Notes: generated from the sequence alone by a model not told the origin. A stretch of DNA of 35,425 nucleotides from an uncultured Candidatus Saccharibacteria bacterium (GCA_903840315.1 CAIMFK010000014.1:1-35425), one strand, 5' to 3'. Numbered from the stretch's first letter, positions 24,078 through 32,182 are shown. Program-made: numbers and translations.

Positions 24078-24479
24078 CTAGGCAAGCTCTACTGTAGCGC
24101 CGGCTTCTTCTAGAGATTTCTTGGCTGATTCAGCGTCATCTTTCTTAGCCTTCTCAAGAATAGTCTTTGGGGCTCCATCAACTAATGCTTTAGCTTCGCC
24201 AAGGCCAAGACCTGTTAATTCCTTAACAGCTTTAATTACAGCTACCTTTTGTGATCCAGCGTCCTTCAATACTACGTCATACTCTGACTTTTCTTCTGCT
24301 GCTGGTGCAGCATCTGCTGCTACGGCTGCTACGGCTACTGCTGGTGCAGCTGCACTAACGCCCCAATACTCTTCTAGGAATTTAACAAATTTGCTAATTT
24401 CTAGAGCGCTCATTTTATCTAGTTCTGCAACAATCTTTTCAAACTCTTTTGGAACTACTACTTTATTCTCTTCTGCCAT
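24078..24479 (-). CDS. rplL: Ribosomal protein L7/L12
   Basis: The flexible stalk protein that recruits translation GTPases. N-terminal dimer helix ([18 protein letters not shown]), an Ala-rich hinge (about 43-65), and the C-terminal domain with the [20 protein letters not shown] motif that contacts elongation factors. Length 133 is near normal. The ribosome site AAGGAAGGAT is strong. It follows rplJ by 25 nt in the usual order. Confidence 0.97.
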   Translation of the reverse strand: MAEENKVVVPKEFEKIVAELDKMSALEISKFVKFLEEYWGVSAAAPAVAVAAVAADAAPAAEEKSEYDVVLKDAGSQKVAVIKAVKELTGLGLGEAKALVDGAPKTILEKAKKDDAESAKKSLEEAGATVELA

Positions 24480-24504
24480 AATAATTTATCCTTCCTTATT
24501 ATTC

Positions 24505-25038
24505 TTAATTATTTAATGTATCAGCTCTGGCATTCAAAACGTTCATAACGCCTCGTATGTTTCCAGCTAATACGTTGACAAAACCACTTAATGGGGCTGA
24601 TATTGTGCCGACCAACTGACCTCTTAACTGATCCTTGGTTGGTAACTGTGATAGAGCAGTTACATCAGCTGCACTTATAAAATTGCCATCTGCAGTTAAG
24701 GCTCCAACAAATTCAATAGTAGGAGCTTGCTTAGCGAATTGCGCTAAGTCCTTTGCAGGAGCAACTTCGTCGATAGAGTTAAATGCATAAAGTAACTGGC
24801 CTTTTATTTCAGTCTTATCTGCATCGCTAAACTTATCACTTGCTGACAAGGCTTTAATGATTAATCGGTTTTTTATAACCTTAATAGAAGTACCATTTTC
24901 CTCAGCACTTTCTCTTAATGACTGAATCTCTTTAACAGAGGTACCAGTATATTTAGCGAGAACAGTTAATTTAGATTCTTCAAGTAGAGTGGTTACTTCT
25001 TGAATGATATCTTCTTTTTTCTGTCTAGTTAAAGCCAT
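24505..25038 (-). CDS. rplJ: Ribosomal protein L10
   Basis: The stalk base protein that anchors L7/L12 dimers on 23S rRNA. The N-terminus (MALTRQKKEDIIQEVTTLLE) and the block TSVKEIQSLRE...IKVIKNRLIIKAL are typical; the C-terminal helix binds L12. Length 177 is normal. AAGGAT precedes the ATG. It is preceded by an L10-type leader with a terminator, so the rplJ-rplL transcript is likely autoregulated. Confidence 0.96.
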   Translation of the reverse strand: MALTRQKKEDIIQEVTTLLEESKLTVLAKYTGTSVKEIQSLRESAEENGTSIKVIKNRLIIKALSASDKFSDADKTEIKGQLLYAFNSIDEVAPAKDLAQFAKQAPTIEFVGALTADGNFISAADVTALSQLPTKDQLRGQLVGTISAPLSGFVNVLAGNIRGVMNVLNARADTLNN

Positions 25039-25055
25039 ATTTTATCCTTTTAATT

Positions 25056-25146
25056 AAAAAAACTTTGGCGAACCAAAGACTTGTTGCAGTAAATTTATTA
25101 ATGCCTAGGTAGCATATTAAGTATTTCTACAGCTACTGTCTTTGGT
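25056..25146 (-). promoter_or_regulatory. L10 leader with competing terminator and antiterminator
   Basis: On the minus strand, CTTTGG-TTCG-CCAAAG (25063-25078) followed by seven T (25056-25062) forms an intrinsic terminator 17 nt before the rplJ start codon. Its 5' part, GTCTTTGGT (25072-25080), is also perfectly complementary over 9 nt to ACCAAAGAC (25138-25146) at the very start of the transcript, giving an alternative closing stem. Between them a GTAGC/GCTAC hairpin (25132-25136 with 25109-25113) sits in the interior. This is the expected layout of an L10(L12)-sensing attenuator. Binding itself is inferred from the family. Confidence 0.8.
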
Positions 25147-25156
25147 CGATATACTT

Positions 25157-25185
25157 ACTTTATCAATTTATCACTTTTATGTCAA
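25157..25185 (-). promoter_or_regulatory. Promoter of rplJ-rplL
   Basis: Perfect TTGACA (25180-25185) and TAAAGT (25157-25162) on the minus strand, 17-bp spacer. The predicted start near 25150 places the antiterminator strand at the transcript 5' end. Confidence 0.7.
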
Positions 25186-25211
25186 TATTTTAAAGTGTTA
25201 TTTTATTTCTA

Positions 25212-25240
25212 TTGACATTATTAAATGCTAGAAGTATATT
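25212..25240 (+). promoter_or_regulatory. Promoter of the 25274 small gene
   Basis: Perfect TTGACA (25212-25217) and TATATT (25235-25240) with a 17-bp spacer. Transcription would start near 25247, after the upstream ATG at 25244, which favours a later start codon. Confidence 0.6.
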
Positions 25241-25273
25241 TAGATGCGTTTGATAAAAAATATGGAGAAAAAA

Positions 25274-25444
25274 GTGTCAACTGAACGTTTTGAAACCCCC
25301 GAAAGTAATGATGGCCCGAAAGAGGTAAATACTCCAATTTACGAAGATTTAACTGTCGAGCAAAGAAGAGCAATGTTCAATGATATAGATGCACACGAAA
25401 TTCTAATTCAAAGTTGGTTGAAAAGGCGTACTTCAGGCCAATAA
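25274..25444 (+). CDS. Small acidic hypothetical protein (56 residues)
   Basis: Unknown family, hydrophilic and acidic (RFETPESNDGPKEVNTPIYE), then a helix EQRRAMFNDIDAHEILIQSW. I prefer GTG at 25274, 6 nt after GGAG (25264-25267). An ATG at 25244 lies upstream of the predicted transcription start and one at 25262 lacks a ribosome site. The gene ends one base from the convergent thyX fusion. No function can be assigned. Confidence 0.5.
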   Translation: MSTERFETPESNDGPKEVNTPIYEDLTVEQRRAMFNDIDAHEILIQSWLKRRTSGQ

Positions 25445-25445
25445 T

Positions 25446-27737
25446 TCAAACATTATTGTCAAGTTTTTTCAATTTATATGCAGTATATCTTTCTGCAGCT
25501 AGCCTACTGAGTTCTGGATCTTCATCCTTATTCACAAAAATCATCGACGATGCAAGTACAGGATGAACATCATAAAGAATGTCATACATTTTCTTTGCTA
25601 TTTTTCTGTAACCAGGATGCCCTTGAGGACTAGTTCTAAGTTCAATGAAGTGGATTATTTCACGCGCGTTCATTGTAACTTTCCAGCGCATTCTATGACC
25701 CATCAATGTCGCGTATTGAGACTCAATAATGTAGCCTTTTTCATTTAATGAACTGTGTAATGCTAGACTCATATCAAAACATTCTTCGTATAGATCGGTT
25801 AGCCCAGCCTGATCAATAACTTCTGGACAATCATAGCCATAACGAGGAGTTAGTTCTTGCCATTCTAAATCATCAACAATTCGGTGCCTTTGCAAATCCC
25901 TGAATATTCCATAGTCACAAACTATATCCCATGAATAATGTATTTTTTCAAGTGCACGGCCTGGTTTATGTCGCCTATTCATCCTCTCACCAATATATGT
26001 CTCGAAAACTTTTAACTTTCTTTCATAAGACCATGCATTAACTTCATGTCTAATTTCTGCTAAAGAAAGGCTACTATTTTCATATAGCATATCTGGCACA
26101 ATATCTAATTCATTAAGAGGCCAATGATCGGTTAGTGTTACATCATTGGTTTCCATCGAATAAGCCTTGGGCAAATATTTTTTAGTCAATCTTTTAAGTG
26201 ATCTATTCGTCATGGACCTGTACATAGTATATGCTCCACCCCTATCGGGCATATCAGCTCTCTCTAAGAATACGGGAATAGTTTTTCGAGCTTCGTCAAG
26301 AATTGACTGTCCAGCTTGATTTGACTCCTCAAGGTTATCAGCGATTAAATTCATTATTAAACTTTCCAATGCTTGTCCTGAAGCAAAAATACCAACTGTA
26401 GAAGTAGTACTCACTGGTAATACTAGTCTGGCTGCATCACATGCCTGTGCTCTTATTGCATTCTTCCAAGCAAAATCTCTATCTTTCTCAGGAACGGACG
26501 AATTATTACCTATATAATCTGTTAATTCATGAACAATCTTGGAATAATTATCAAAGATCTTATTCATAGTATTTTTATATTTGTCTTCTGTTTCAGCATC
26601 TAATTTATTTGGCGTGTGATATTTATATTCACCATTTTCATCTTTTTTATCATAGTAAATATACCTCGTAGATTGCTCAAGGTAGGCTGCTAAACGACCT
26701 CGCTCCAATTTCTTGGTTAACAAATTAGAGGCTTTTTCAACAACAATATGCTGACCAACCAATTGCTGTACTGAATCATCACCATATGCAGATATTACTC
26801 TTCTCAAAAGGTCTTCATCTTTAGTATCGTTATTCAAAAATTCGTCTTTGAGAATTGTTCTCATATCATCACCCCTACGAGACAATCTAGCCATTGCTGC
26901 AGCTATTGTAACGGGATCAATCTTCTCTGTGAACGCGTATATATTTAGGTCAGTATTAGTTACCATATCATCTATCTTAGATATTTCTGGATGCGCATTT
27001 TTATCATCAGGTTCGTCCAGTACTCCGCCAATATTCTCTCTTAGACTAATAGTTTTGTTAGATATTATTTCCGCGACTGAAGTTGCCAATTTTACTTCAT
27101 GATCTGAAATTTCTTGATTCAATTCTTTTTCGACCAGTTCCCATATTTGATCTGCTATTGCATTAGAATTACCTACTGAGTAAATGACTGGTAATTTTCT
27201 TTTTTTAGCTTCAATTAGATAGCCAGCTCTAACTCTTTCAAGAAAATCTGTATCAAGATTGTCAAAACGATCCCCTTGGTATCTTTTACTGACACGTTCC
27301 TTGAGTATATCGACAGAAGCATCCAGCACAATCATAAGGTCGGGAACCATTTCACCAACAGCAAACTCAATTATATCGTTCATTTTTTTATAATCATTTA
27401 TGTCATTCCGAGCATAATACTGAATTGCGAGGGTAGTTAAATAGCTACGGTCCACTAAACATGTAATGCCCTGATCTATACATTGTCTAATAAATCCAAG
27501 GGATTGACTCCTGGCAGCGTTATATAACAGCACTTCAGTTTTAGTATTCATGGGATATCTAGGGTCTTGAGTTAATCTTCTAATAGCTCTTGCTGTCACA
27601 TCATTCTGACTATCAGGTTCTCTCATTATTTTATAAGGTATATTTTGCTGTGCTAATTTATCGGCTAATAGTTTAACCTGTGTTGTCTTGCCAACACCCT
27701 CCGCACCCTCAATTACAATGTATCTGCCCTTATTCAT
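25446..27737 (-). CDS. Fused thymidylate kinase and tandem flavin-dependent thymidylate synthase
   Basis: A 763-residue three-part protein. Residues 1-208 are a dTMP kinase with P-loop GAEGVGKTTQ (11-20), DRSYLTTLA (96-104) and the LID-region KRYQGDRFD (151-159). After a linker come two ThyX-like halves (about 265-490 and 540-735). The ThyX motif RHRxxSxNExSxRY is split. Half 1 has RGRLAAYLEQSTRY (346-359), keeping EQSxRY but losing His, Ser and Asn. Half 2 has RHR (617-619) and a Q..TPRY end at 627-633 with three extra residues between. Half 2 also has NAREIIHFIELR. The enzyme would make dTMP from dUMP with methylene-THF, FAD and NADPH, then phosphorylate it to dTDP. The start overlaps the dcd stop by 8 nt. 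Catalytic competence of each half is not certain. Confidence 0.85.
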   Translation of the reverse strand: MNKGRYIVIEGAEGVGKTTQVKLLADKLAQQNIPYKIMREPDSQNDVTARAIRRLTQDPRYPMNTKTEVLLYNAARSQSLGFIRQCIDQGITCLVDRSYLTTLAIQYYARNDINDYKKMNDIIEFAVGEMVPDLMIVLDASVDILKERVSKRYQGDRFDNLDTDFLERVRAGYLIEAKKRKLPVIYSVGNSNAIADQIWELVEKELNQEISDHEVKLATSVAEIISNKTISLRENIGGVLDEPDDKNAHPEISKIDDMVTNTDLNIYAFTEKIDPVTIAAAMARLSRRGDDMRTILKDEFLNNDTKDEDLLRRVISAYGDDSVQQLVGQHIVVEKASNLLTKKLERGRLAAYLEQSTRYIYYDKKDENGEYKYHTPNKLDAETEDKYKNTMNKIFDNYSKIVHELTDYIGNNSSVPEKDRDFAWKNAIRAQACDAARLVLPVSTTSTVGIFASGQALESLIMNLIADNLEESNQAGQSILDEARKTIPVFLERADMPDRGGAYTMYRSMTNRSLKRLTKKYLPKAYSMETNDVTLTDHWPLNELDIVPDMLYENSSLSLAEIRHEVNAWSYERKLKVFETYIGERMNRRHKPGRALEKIHYSWDIVCDYGIFRDLQRHRIVDDLEWQELTPRYGYDCPEVIDQAGLTDLYEECFDMSLALHSSLNEKGYIIESQYATLMGHRMRWKVTMNAREIIHFIELRTSPQGHPGYRKIAKKMYDILYDVHPVLASSMIFVNKDEDPELSRLAAERYTAYKLKKLDNNV

Positions 27738-28443
27738 ATGATAATCCGTCTATTTTTGTTGGCATAACTCTTTTATCGTTATAGGCCTTTGGGAGCATCA
27801 TTTCAGGAGTCCAATTTCTCATCACATGCTCGAGGTCAGTGCCTTGTTGGTATTTACCTGAAAAACCTCGATCTCTACCGGAACCATAATTTCCCTCAAC
27901 CTCATTGGTTTCATGGAAAACTGCTTGAGCAATTCTTTCACCAACTGGCAATAAAACCATTTCCCTATTATTAAGATTAAATATTTCTAAAGTGAGTCGA
28001 TTAATATATCCTGGATCTACCCATCCAGCATCGAAGCAAACTGCAATTCCATTTCTTGCCCAACTCGATCGAGCTTTAAGCTCATAAGCTCCTGGAGGAG
28101 TTATACCAAAAAATTCATGTGTATGAGCTAATATTCTTTCTCCGGGTTTGATTGCAATTACAGGATGGTTTTCTGGAATATTGGCAAGTGGTTTGAACCC
28201 GTATCGATCACACCATTCTTTATGAGGCATTGCCTTGAATGGTCCATCAAAATATCTCTCAACATCTTCCCGGTCTAAGGGATTATAGATAATTCTTTCG
28301 TCATTGTTCTCTATTCTGTAGTAGTAATAGCCAAGGGTAACGTCGAGACTAGCATGAGATACATGCTCGTCAGCATATGGGAAGCATTTAATGTGGCCGT
28401 CCTTGATTGCCTGTCGAATTTGAATATTACTATAAACTCCCAT
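27730..28443 (-). CDS. dcd: dCTP deaminase (Dcd family)
   Basis: A trimeric dUTPase-fold enzyme that deaminates dCTP to dUTP. Family motifs: VSHASLDVTLG, ELKARSSWARNG, DAGWVDPGYINRLTLEIFN with the catalytic Glu of TLE, and LPVGERIAQAVF. I chose the ATG at 28443, since GGAGGA (28447-28452) lies directly upstream; the 16 extra codons before it would be untypical. The 237 residues are somewhat longer than usual because of a C-terminal tail. Some relatives (in Methanocaldococcus and Mycobacterium) go directly to dUMP; I cannot tell here, though no separate dut is in the window. It overlaps the tmk-thyX gene by 8 nt. Confidence 0.9.
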   Translation of the reverse strand: MGVYSNIQIRQAIKDGHIKCFPYADEHVSHASLDVTLGYYYYRIENNDERIIYNPLDREDVERYFDGPFKAMPHKEWCDRYGFKPLANIPENHPVIAIKPGERILAHTHEFFGITPPGAYELKARSSWARNGIAVCFDAGWVDPGYINRLTLEIFNLNNREMVLLPVGERIAQAVFHETNEVEGNYGSGRDRGFSGKYQQGTDLEHVMRNWTPEMMLPKAYNDKRVMPTKIDGLSYE

Positions 28444-28469
28444 TTGTCCTCCGTTTAATCTAATTTTAC

Positions 28470-28484
28470 GATTGATTGATTGAT
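28470..28484. repeat. Short GATT tandem repeat (3.75 copies)
   Basis: GATTGATTGATTGAT in the leader region of dcd. It could vary in length by slippage and alter dcd leader spacing, but it is too short to call a contingency locus. Confidence 0.3.
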
Positions 28485-28500
28485 ATACCAAGCATAAGAT

Positions 28501-28528
28501 TTAACATTCAATATACATTTTCTATACT
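28501..28528 (+). promoter_or_regulatory. Promoter of the MprF-like gene
   Basis: TTAACA (28501-28506) and TATACT (28523-28528), 16-bp spacer, each 5/6 to consensus. The leader to the ATG at 28556 would be about 20 nt and contains AGGTGGAG. Confidence 0.55.
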
Positions 28529-28555
28529 GTGAATATTTTTGTACAATAGGTGGAG

Positions 28556-30238
28556 ATGGTAAATTTAAAAAAATTGAAAAATAATGAGCTCATTGTTAGG
28601 GCTATTTCGCTTATCGTTGCCATCAATGCTCTTTCTGTAATCTTTTCAACACTAATAGATCAGAAAATATTTGAACATGGGATAAGAATCAGCAATATCT
28701 CTGTTTCAATCAAGCTTATAGCTGGCCTAAGTTTACTTTACTTTGCAAGATTATTATCGAGACGAAAACAAACTGCACGAACTATAATTTTAATAATTTA
28801 CTGTCTAATAATATTGAATAATTTGATAGGTTATTTAGCCTATGAGCATTCTTTGAGGCCTTATTTAATTTTTAGAAACTTATTTGTACCAATGTTCATA
28901 ATCTTGGTTCTATTGATTACAAAAGCATTGTTCGTGGTTAAAAGCGACGTAAGAAGCTTTGCCTCGTCGCTTCGATTCATATTTCTATTAATATTATTAA
29001 CTTTCATTTATGGTGTTCTTGGTTTTATGTTAATGGACTTAAAAGATTTCCATCAAGAAATTAATTTTGTTGGCGCAGCTAAAAATACAATTGACCAATT
29101 TAGCTTAGTTGGACAAAACTATATTCCATATACTGCTAGAGCTAGACTTTTCGTTGATTCGCTTTCAGTAGTTAGCACATTTGCGGTATTTTTATCTCTC
29201 ACCTCTCTTTTTCGTCCGATTAAATCCCGTTTAATTGACCAAAATAGAAATAGACAAATAATGCATCAATTACTAATCAATTATCCGGCTTCTAGTGAAG
29301 ATTATTTCAAATTATGGCCTCATGATAAGGATTACTTCATTAATGACACACAGAACGCGGGGATAGCTTACAAAGCACATAATCGACACGCTCTAGTTAT
29401 ATCCGATCCTTCTGGTGATAGTAGAGAATTTCCTAAATTGATCAAAAGCTTTGATGAACTTTGTTATGTGAATGATTGGAGTCCTGTATATATCCATGTA
29501 GACGATACAAACCTAGATCTCTATAAGTCTTCAGGCCTACAAAAACAAAAATTAGGTGAAGAAGCCATTGTTCACATAGAGCACTTTCAAAAGGATGTAC
29601 TGGGCACTAAGTATTTCAGAAATATAGTTAAAAGATTCAATAAAAGTAACTATAGCTACGAATTACTAACTCCACCTCATAGTGCTGTTGTTATGAATTC
29701 ATTGAAGAATATTTCTAAAGAATGGCTGGACTTACCCGGTAGGAGTGAAAGAGGCTTAATTATGGGATATTTCAGCTATGCTTATATGCAGCAATGCAAT
29801 ATTCTAGTAGCAAGAAATGAAAATAATGAAATTGTGGGCTTCATTAATCAGGTGCCTTCTTACGATAAAGAAGAGGGTAATTACGATCTTCTGAGGCATT
29901 CAAAAAAATCACTGGGTAATATAAATGATTTCTTGATGGTTTCATTTATTAATGAGTGTAAAAAACAAGGCTATAAGAGAGTTAATTTAGGGCTTTGTCC
30001 TCTAAGTGGAATAGACACAGAGGACAGTGAAGAATCACAGACTCTCAATAAACTTTTCAGATACATGTTTAAAAACGGAGATAGACTTTATTCTTTTTCT
30101 GGGCTTAGAAAATTCAAGTCTAAATATGAACCCGAGTGGTCTCCAAGATATGTTTGCTACAGAGGAGGGATAATTGACTTCACGAAAGCTCTTAGCTCGT
30201 TAAATAGAAGCTGGAAAGTTCACTCGAGAGAGAACTAA
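28556..30238 (+). CDS. MprF-like membrane protein with phosphatidylglycerol lysyltransferase domain
   Basis: A 560-residue protein with about six hydrophobic N-terminal segments (to about residue 225) and a soluble C-terminal DUF2156 domain of the LPG synthase type (about 230-555). That domain has the double-GNAT layout with HALVISDPSG, GRSERGLIMGYFS, IVGFINQVPSYDKEEGNYD and RVNLGLCPLSGI. MprF-type enzymes transfer Lys or Ala from charged tRNA to phosphatidylglycerol, lowering the surface charge. The membrane part is shorter than the 14 helices of classical MprF and may lack the flippase. The start is ATG at 28556 after AGGTGGAG; GTG at 28550 is also possible. It stops directly against rplA. 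Confidence 0.8.
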   Translation: MVNLKKLKNNELIVRAISLIVAINALSVIFSTLIDQKIFEHGIRISNISVSIKLIAGLSLLYFARLLSRRKQTARTIILIIYCLIILNNLIGYLAYEHSLRPYLIFRNLFVPMFIILVLLITKALFVVKSDVRSFASSLRFIFLLILLTFIYGVLGFMLMDLKDFHQEINFVGAAKNTIDQFSLVGQNYIPYTARARLFVDSLSVVSTFAVFLSLTSLFRPIKSRLIDQNRNRQIMHQLLINYPASSEDYFKLWPHDKDYFINDTQNAGIAYKAHNRHALVISDPSGDSREFPKLIKSFDELCYVNDWSPVYIHVDDTNLDLYKSSGLQKQKLGEEAIVHIEHFQKDVLGTKYFRNIVKRFNKSNYSYELLTPPHSAVVMNSLKNISKEWLDLPGRSERGLIMGYFSYAYMQQCNILVARNENNEIVGFINQVPSYDKEEGNYDLLRHSKKSLGNINDFLMVSFINECKKQGYKRVNLGLCPLSGIDTEDSEESQTLNKLFRYMFKNGDRLYSFSGLRKFKSKYEPEWSPRYVCYRGGIIDFTKALSSLNRSWKVHSREN

Positions 30239-31144
30239 TTATAAGCTAGATAAATCAACTTGAACGCTTGGTCCCATTGATGTTGAAAGGAATAAGCCCT
30301 TGATATAAGCACCTTTAATGGATGTTGGCTTATTTGATTTAATATTAGATACTACCGCGTTAAAGTTATCACGGATCTTAATATCACCAAAACTTACTTT
30401 TCCAATACCTAAGTGAACTATTCCTGTGCTATCAACTCTATACTCAACTTTACCAGCCTTAGACTGGGTGACAGCTTTAGCTACATCCATAGTTACAGTT
30501 CCACTCTTAGGGTTAGGCATTAAACCTTTAGGTCCCAATAGACGAGCATATTTACCAAGTTTAGCCATCAGTGTTGGTGTAGAAATGAGGATATCAAAAT
30601 CTAGTTTTTCTTTATCTAATAATTTAATAAAGTCATCCATTCCTACGATGTCTGCACCAGCTTTTTTAGCCTCTTCAGCTTCTTTACCATCAGCAAACAC
30701 GGCAACCCTAACAGTTTTACCAGTACCTGAAGGGAGGATAATTGAGTCTCTTATATTCTGATCTGCATGCTTAGGGTCTACGTTCAAATTCATGTGGAAT
30801 TCAACTGTTGAATCAAATTTAGTTGCAGATGTTTCGATAACTAATTTAATAGCTTCTTCGATTGGATAAATTTTGTTCTTTTCAATCTTCTCAGCAACCT
30901 TTTTGTAGGTTTTTCCCTTACGTTCAAGCAATGTTCTTGTAGGCTTAACAGATTTATTAGGCTTTTCAGCATTCGCTTCAGCGTTTGCCTTCTTAGTTTC
31001 TTTTATTTTTTTAGCCTTAACTTCTTCTACGGCTTTAGCACTTCTTTTACCAGCTTTGGCAACTACAGTCTTAGTCTTTACAACTTCAACTTCTCCAGGA
31101 ACCTCATTAACTTCCTCGGTTTTCTTAACTTCTTCTTTAGCCAT
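30239..31144 (-). CDS. rplA: Ribosomal protein L1 with a long charged N-terminal extension
   Basis: L1 forms the mobile stalk near the E site and represses its own operon in many bacteria. The core from about residue 75 (RKGKTYKKVAEKI) holds the known motifs, including DDFIKLLDKEKLDFDILIST, GKYARLLGPKGLMPNPKSG and SIKGAYIKGLFLSTSMGP. Ahead of it are about 75 residues very rich in Lys, Glu, Ala and Val with few hydrophobics, absent from standard L1 of about 230 residues. Its ribosome site AAGGATAT favours the full-length start. It is the last gene of secE-nusG-rplK-rplA. Confidence 0.95.
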   Translation of the reverse strand: MAKEEVKKTEEVNEVPGEVEVVKTKTVVAKAGKRSAKAVEEVKAKKIKETKKANAEANAEKPNKSVKPTRTLLERKGKTYKKVAEKIEKNKIYPIEEAIKLVIETSATKFDSTVEFHMNLNVDPKHADQNIRDSIILPSGTGKTVRVAVFADGKEAEEAKKAGADIVGMDDFIKLLDKEKLDFDILISTPTLMAKLGKYARLLGPKGLMPNPKSGTVTMDVAKAVTQSKAGKVEYRVDSTGIVHLGIGKVSFGDIKIRDNFNAVVSNIKSNKPTSIKGAYIKGLFLSTSMGPSVQVDLSSL

Positions 31145-31198
31145 ATATATCCTTTCGTGGTTCGAACGACAATTAGTCTCCCACTACTTAATTAAAAA

Positions 31199-31627
31199 TT
31201 ATTCTACTTCAACACCCATGCTTCTTGCAGTACCAGCAACCATTTTTTTAACTGAATCTATTTTGTTAGTATTCATATCTCGAGCCTTAACTTCAGCAAT
31301 TTCATTCAACTGCGTCTGAGTCAATTTAGTTGCGATCTTTTCGCTATTAGGCTTTCCAGAACCTTTTTTAATACCAAGCTTATCTCGGATTAAATCGTCA
31401 GTAGGTTGACCAACAATTCTGAAGTCCATTGACCTATCATCGTAGATGTTCAAATGAGCAGTAACGGTTACATTACCTAAATCTCGAGTTTGTTCATTAA
31501 AAGGATTAATGAAGTCCATCATATTAACACCATACTGACCCAATGTACTACCTACAGGAGGAGCTGCTGACGCTTTACCTGCTGGGATCTTTAATTTCAA
31601 ACTAGCTTTTACTTGCTTTCCTGCCAT
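31199..31627 (-). CDS. rplK: Ribosomal protein L11
   Basis: L11 binds the GTPase-associated centre of 23S rRNA. The N-terminal domain has the Pro-rich helix PAGKASAAPPVGSTLGQYGV, and the C-terminal RNA-binding domain has KPNSEKIATKLTQTQLNEIA and MVAGTARSMGVEVE. Length 142 is exactly typical. It follows nusG by 12 nt; the gap to rplA is 54 nt. Confidence 0.97.
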   Translation of the reverse strand: MAGKQVKASLKLKIPAGKASAAPPVGSTLGQYGVNMMDFINPFNEQTRDLGNVTVTAHLNIYDDRSMDFRIVGQPTDDLIRDKLGIKKGSGKPNSEKIATKLTQTQLNEIAEVKARDMNTNKIDSVKKMVAGTARSMGVEVE

Positions 31628-31639
31628 AATATGCTCCTA

Positions 31640-32182
31640 TTATACTCTCTTAACCTGTAAACTGTCTAGCTCAACCGGAGTTTCTCTACCAAACATGTTA
31701 ACGAGTACTTTTAATTTGCCTTTTGCTGGATCAATTTCATTAATACTTCCATCAAAACCTTTGAAGGGTCCGTCAGTAATATTAACGACTTCACCAACTT
31801 GATAATCTATCTTGTGCTTAGGTTCATTTCGACCCATTCGCTTCATAATTTTATCAATCTCTTCTTGCTCAACTGGACTTGGTTCACTGCCACTTCCTAC
31901 GAAACCAGTTACACTTGGAGTGTTTCTAACGATGTACCAAGCATCTTCACTCATCTTCATTTCTACAAGTACATACCCTTGGAAGATTTTCTTCTCGACA
32001 ACTTTTCGCTTACCATTCTTAACTTCGATCATTTTTTCTTTTGGTACTAAGACCTGGAATATTTTATCCTTCATGTCGAGGCTATCAGCTCTCTGTCTTA
32101 TAGATTCTGCTACTTTCTCTTCATAGCCAGAATAAGTATGTATTACATACCATTGCTTTGATGTGTCATATCGTTTTGTCAT
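31640..32182 (-). CDS. nusG: Transcription termination/antitermination factor NusG
   Basis: NusG binds RNA polymerase and links it to Rho or the ribosome. The NGN domain begins with KQWYVIHTYSGYEEKVAESI and includes GYVLVEMKMSEDAWYIVRNT and GFVGSG. The C-terminal KOW domain reads YQVGEVVNITDGPFKGFDG. Length 180 is normal. The ATG overlaps the secE stop by 4 nt, so translation is coupled. Confidence 0.97.
   Translation of the reverse strand: MTKRYDTSKQWYVIHTYSGYEEKVAESIRQRADSLDMKDKIFQVLVPKEKMIEVKNGKRKVVEKKIFQGYVLVEMKMSEDAWYIVRNTPSVTGFVGSGSEPSPVEQEEIDKIMKRMGRNEPKHKIDYQVGEVVNITDGPFKGFDGSINEIDPAKGKLKVLVNMFGRETPVELDSLQVKRV

Noticed and set aside
24121-24516. 131-codon plus-strand frame, Ala/Thr/Ser-rich
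   Set aside because: It is the exact antisense of rplL; its low-complexity composition mirrors the Ala-rich L7/L12 hinge.
28470-28484. GATT tandem repeat as a CRISPR or phase-variation tract
   Set aside because: Under four copies of a 4-base unit, no spacers, and outside the coding region.
30426-30761. 111-codon plus-strand frame
   Set aside because: Antisense to conserved L1 motifs; no start signals.
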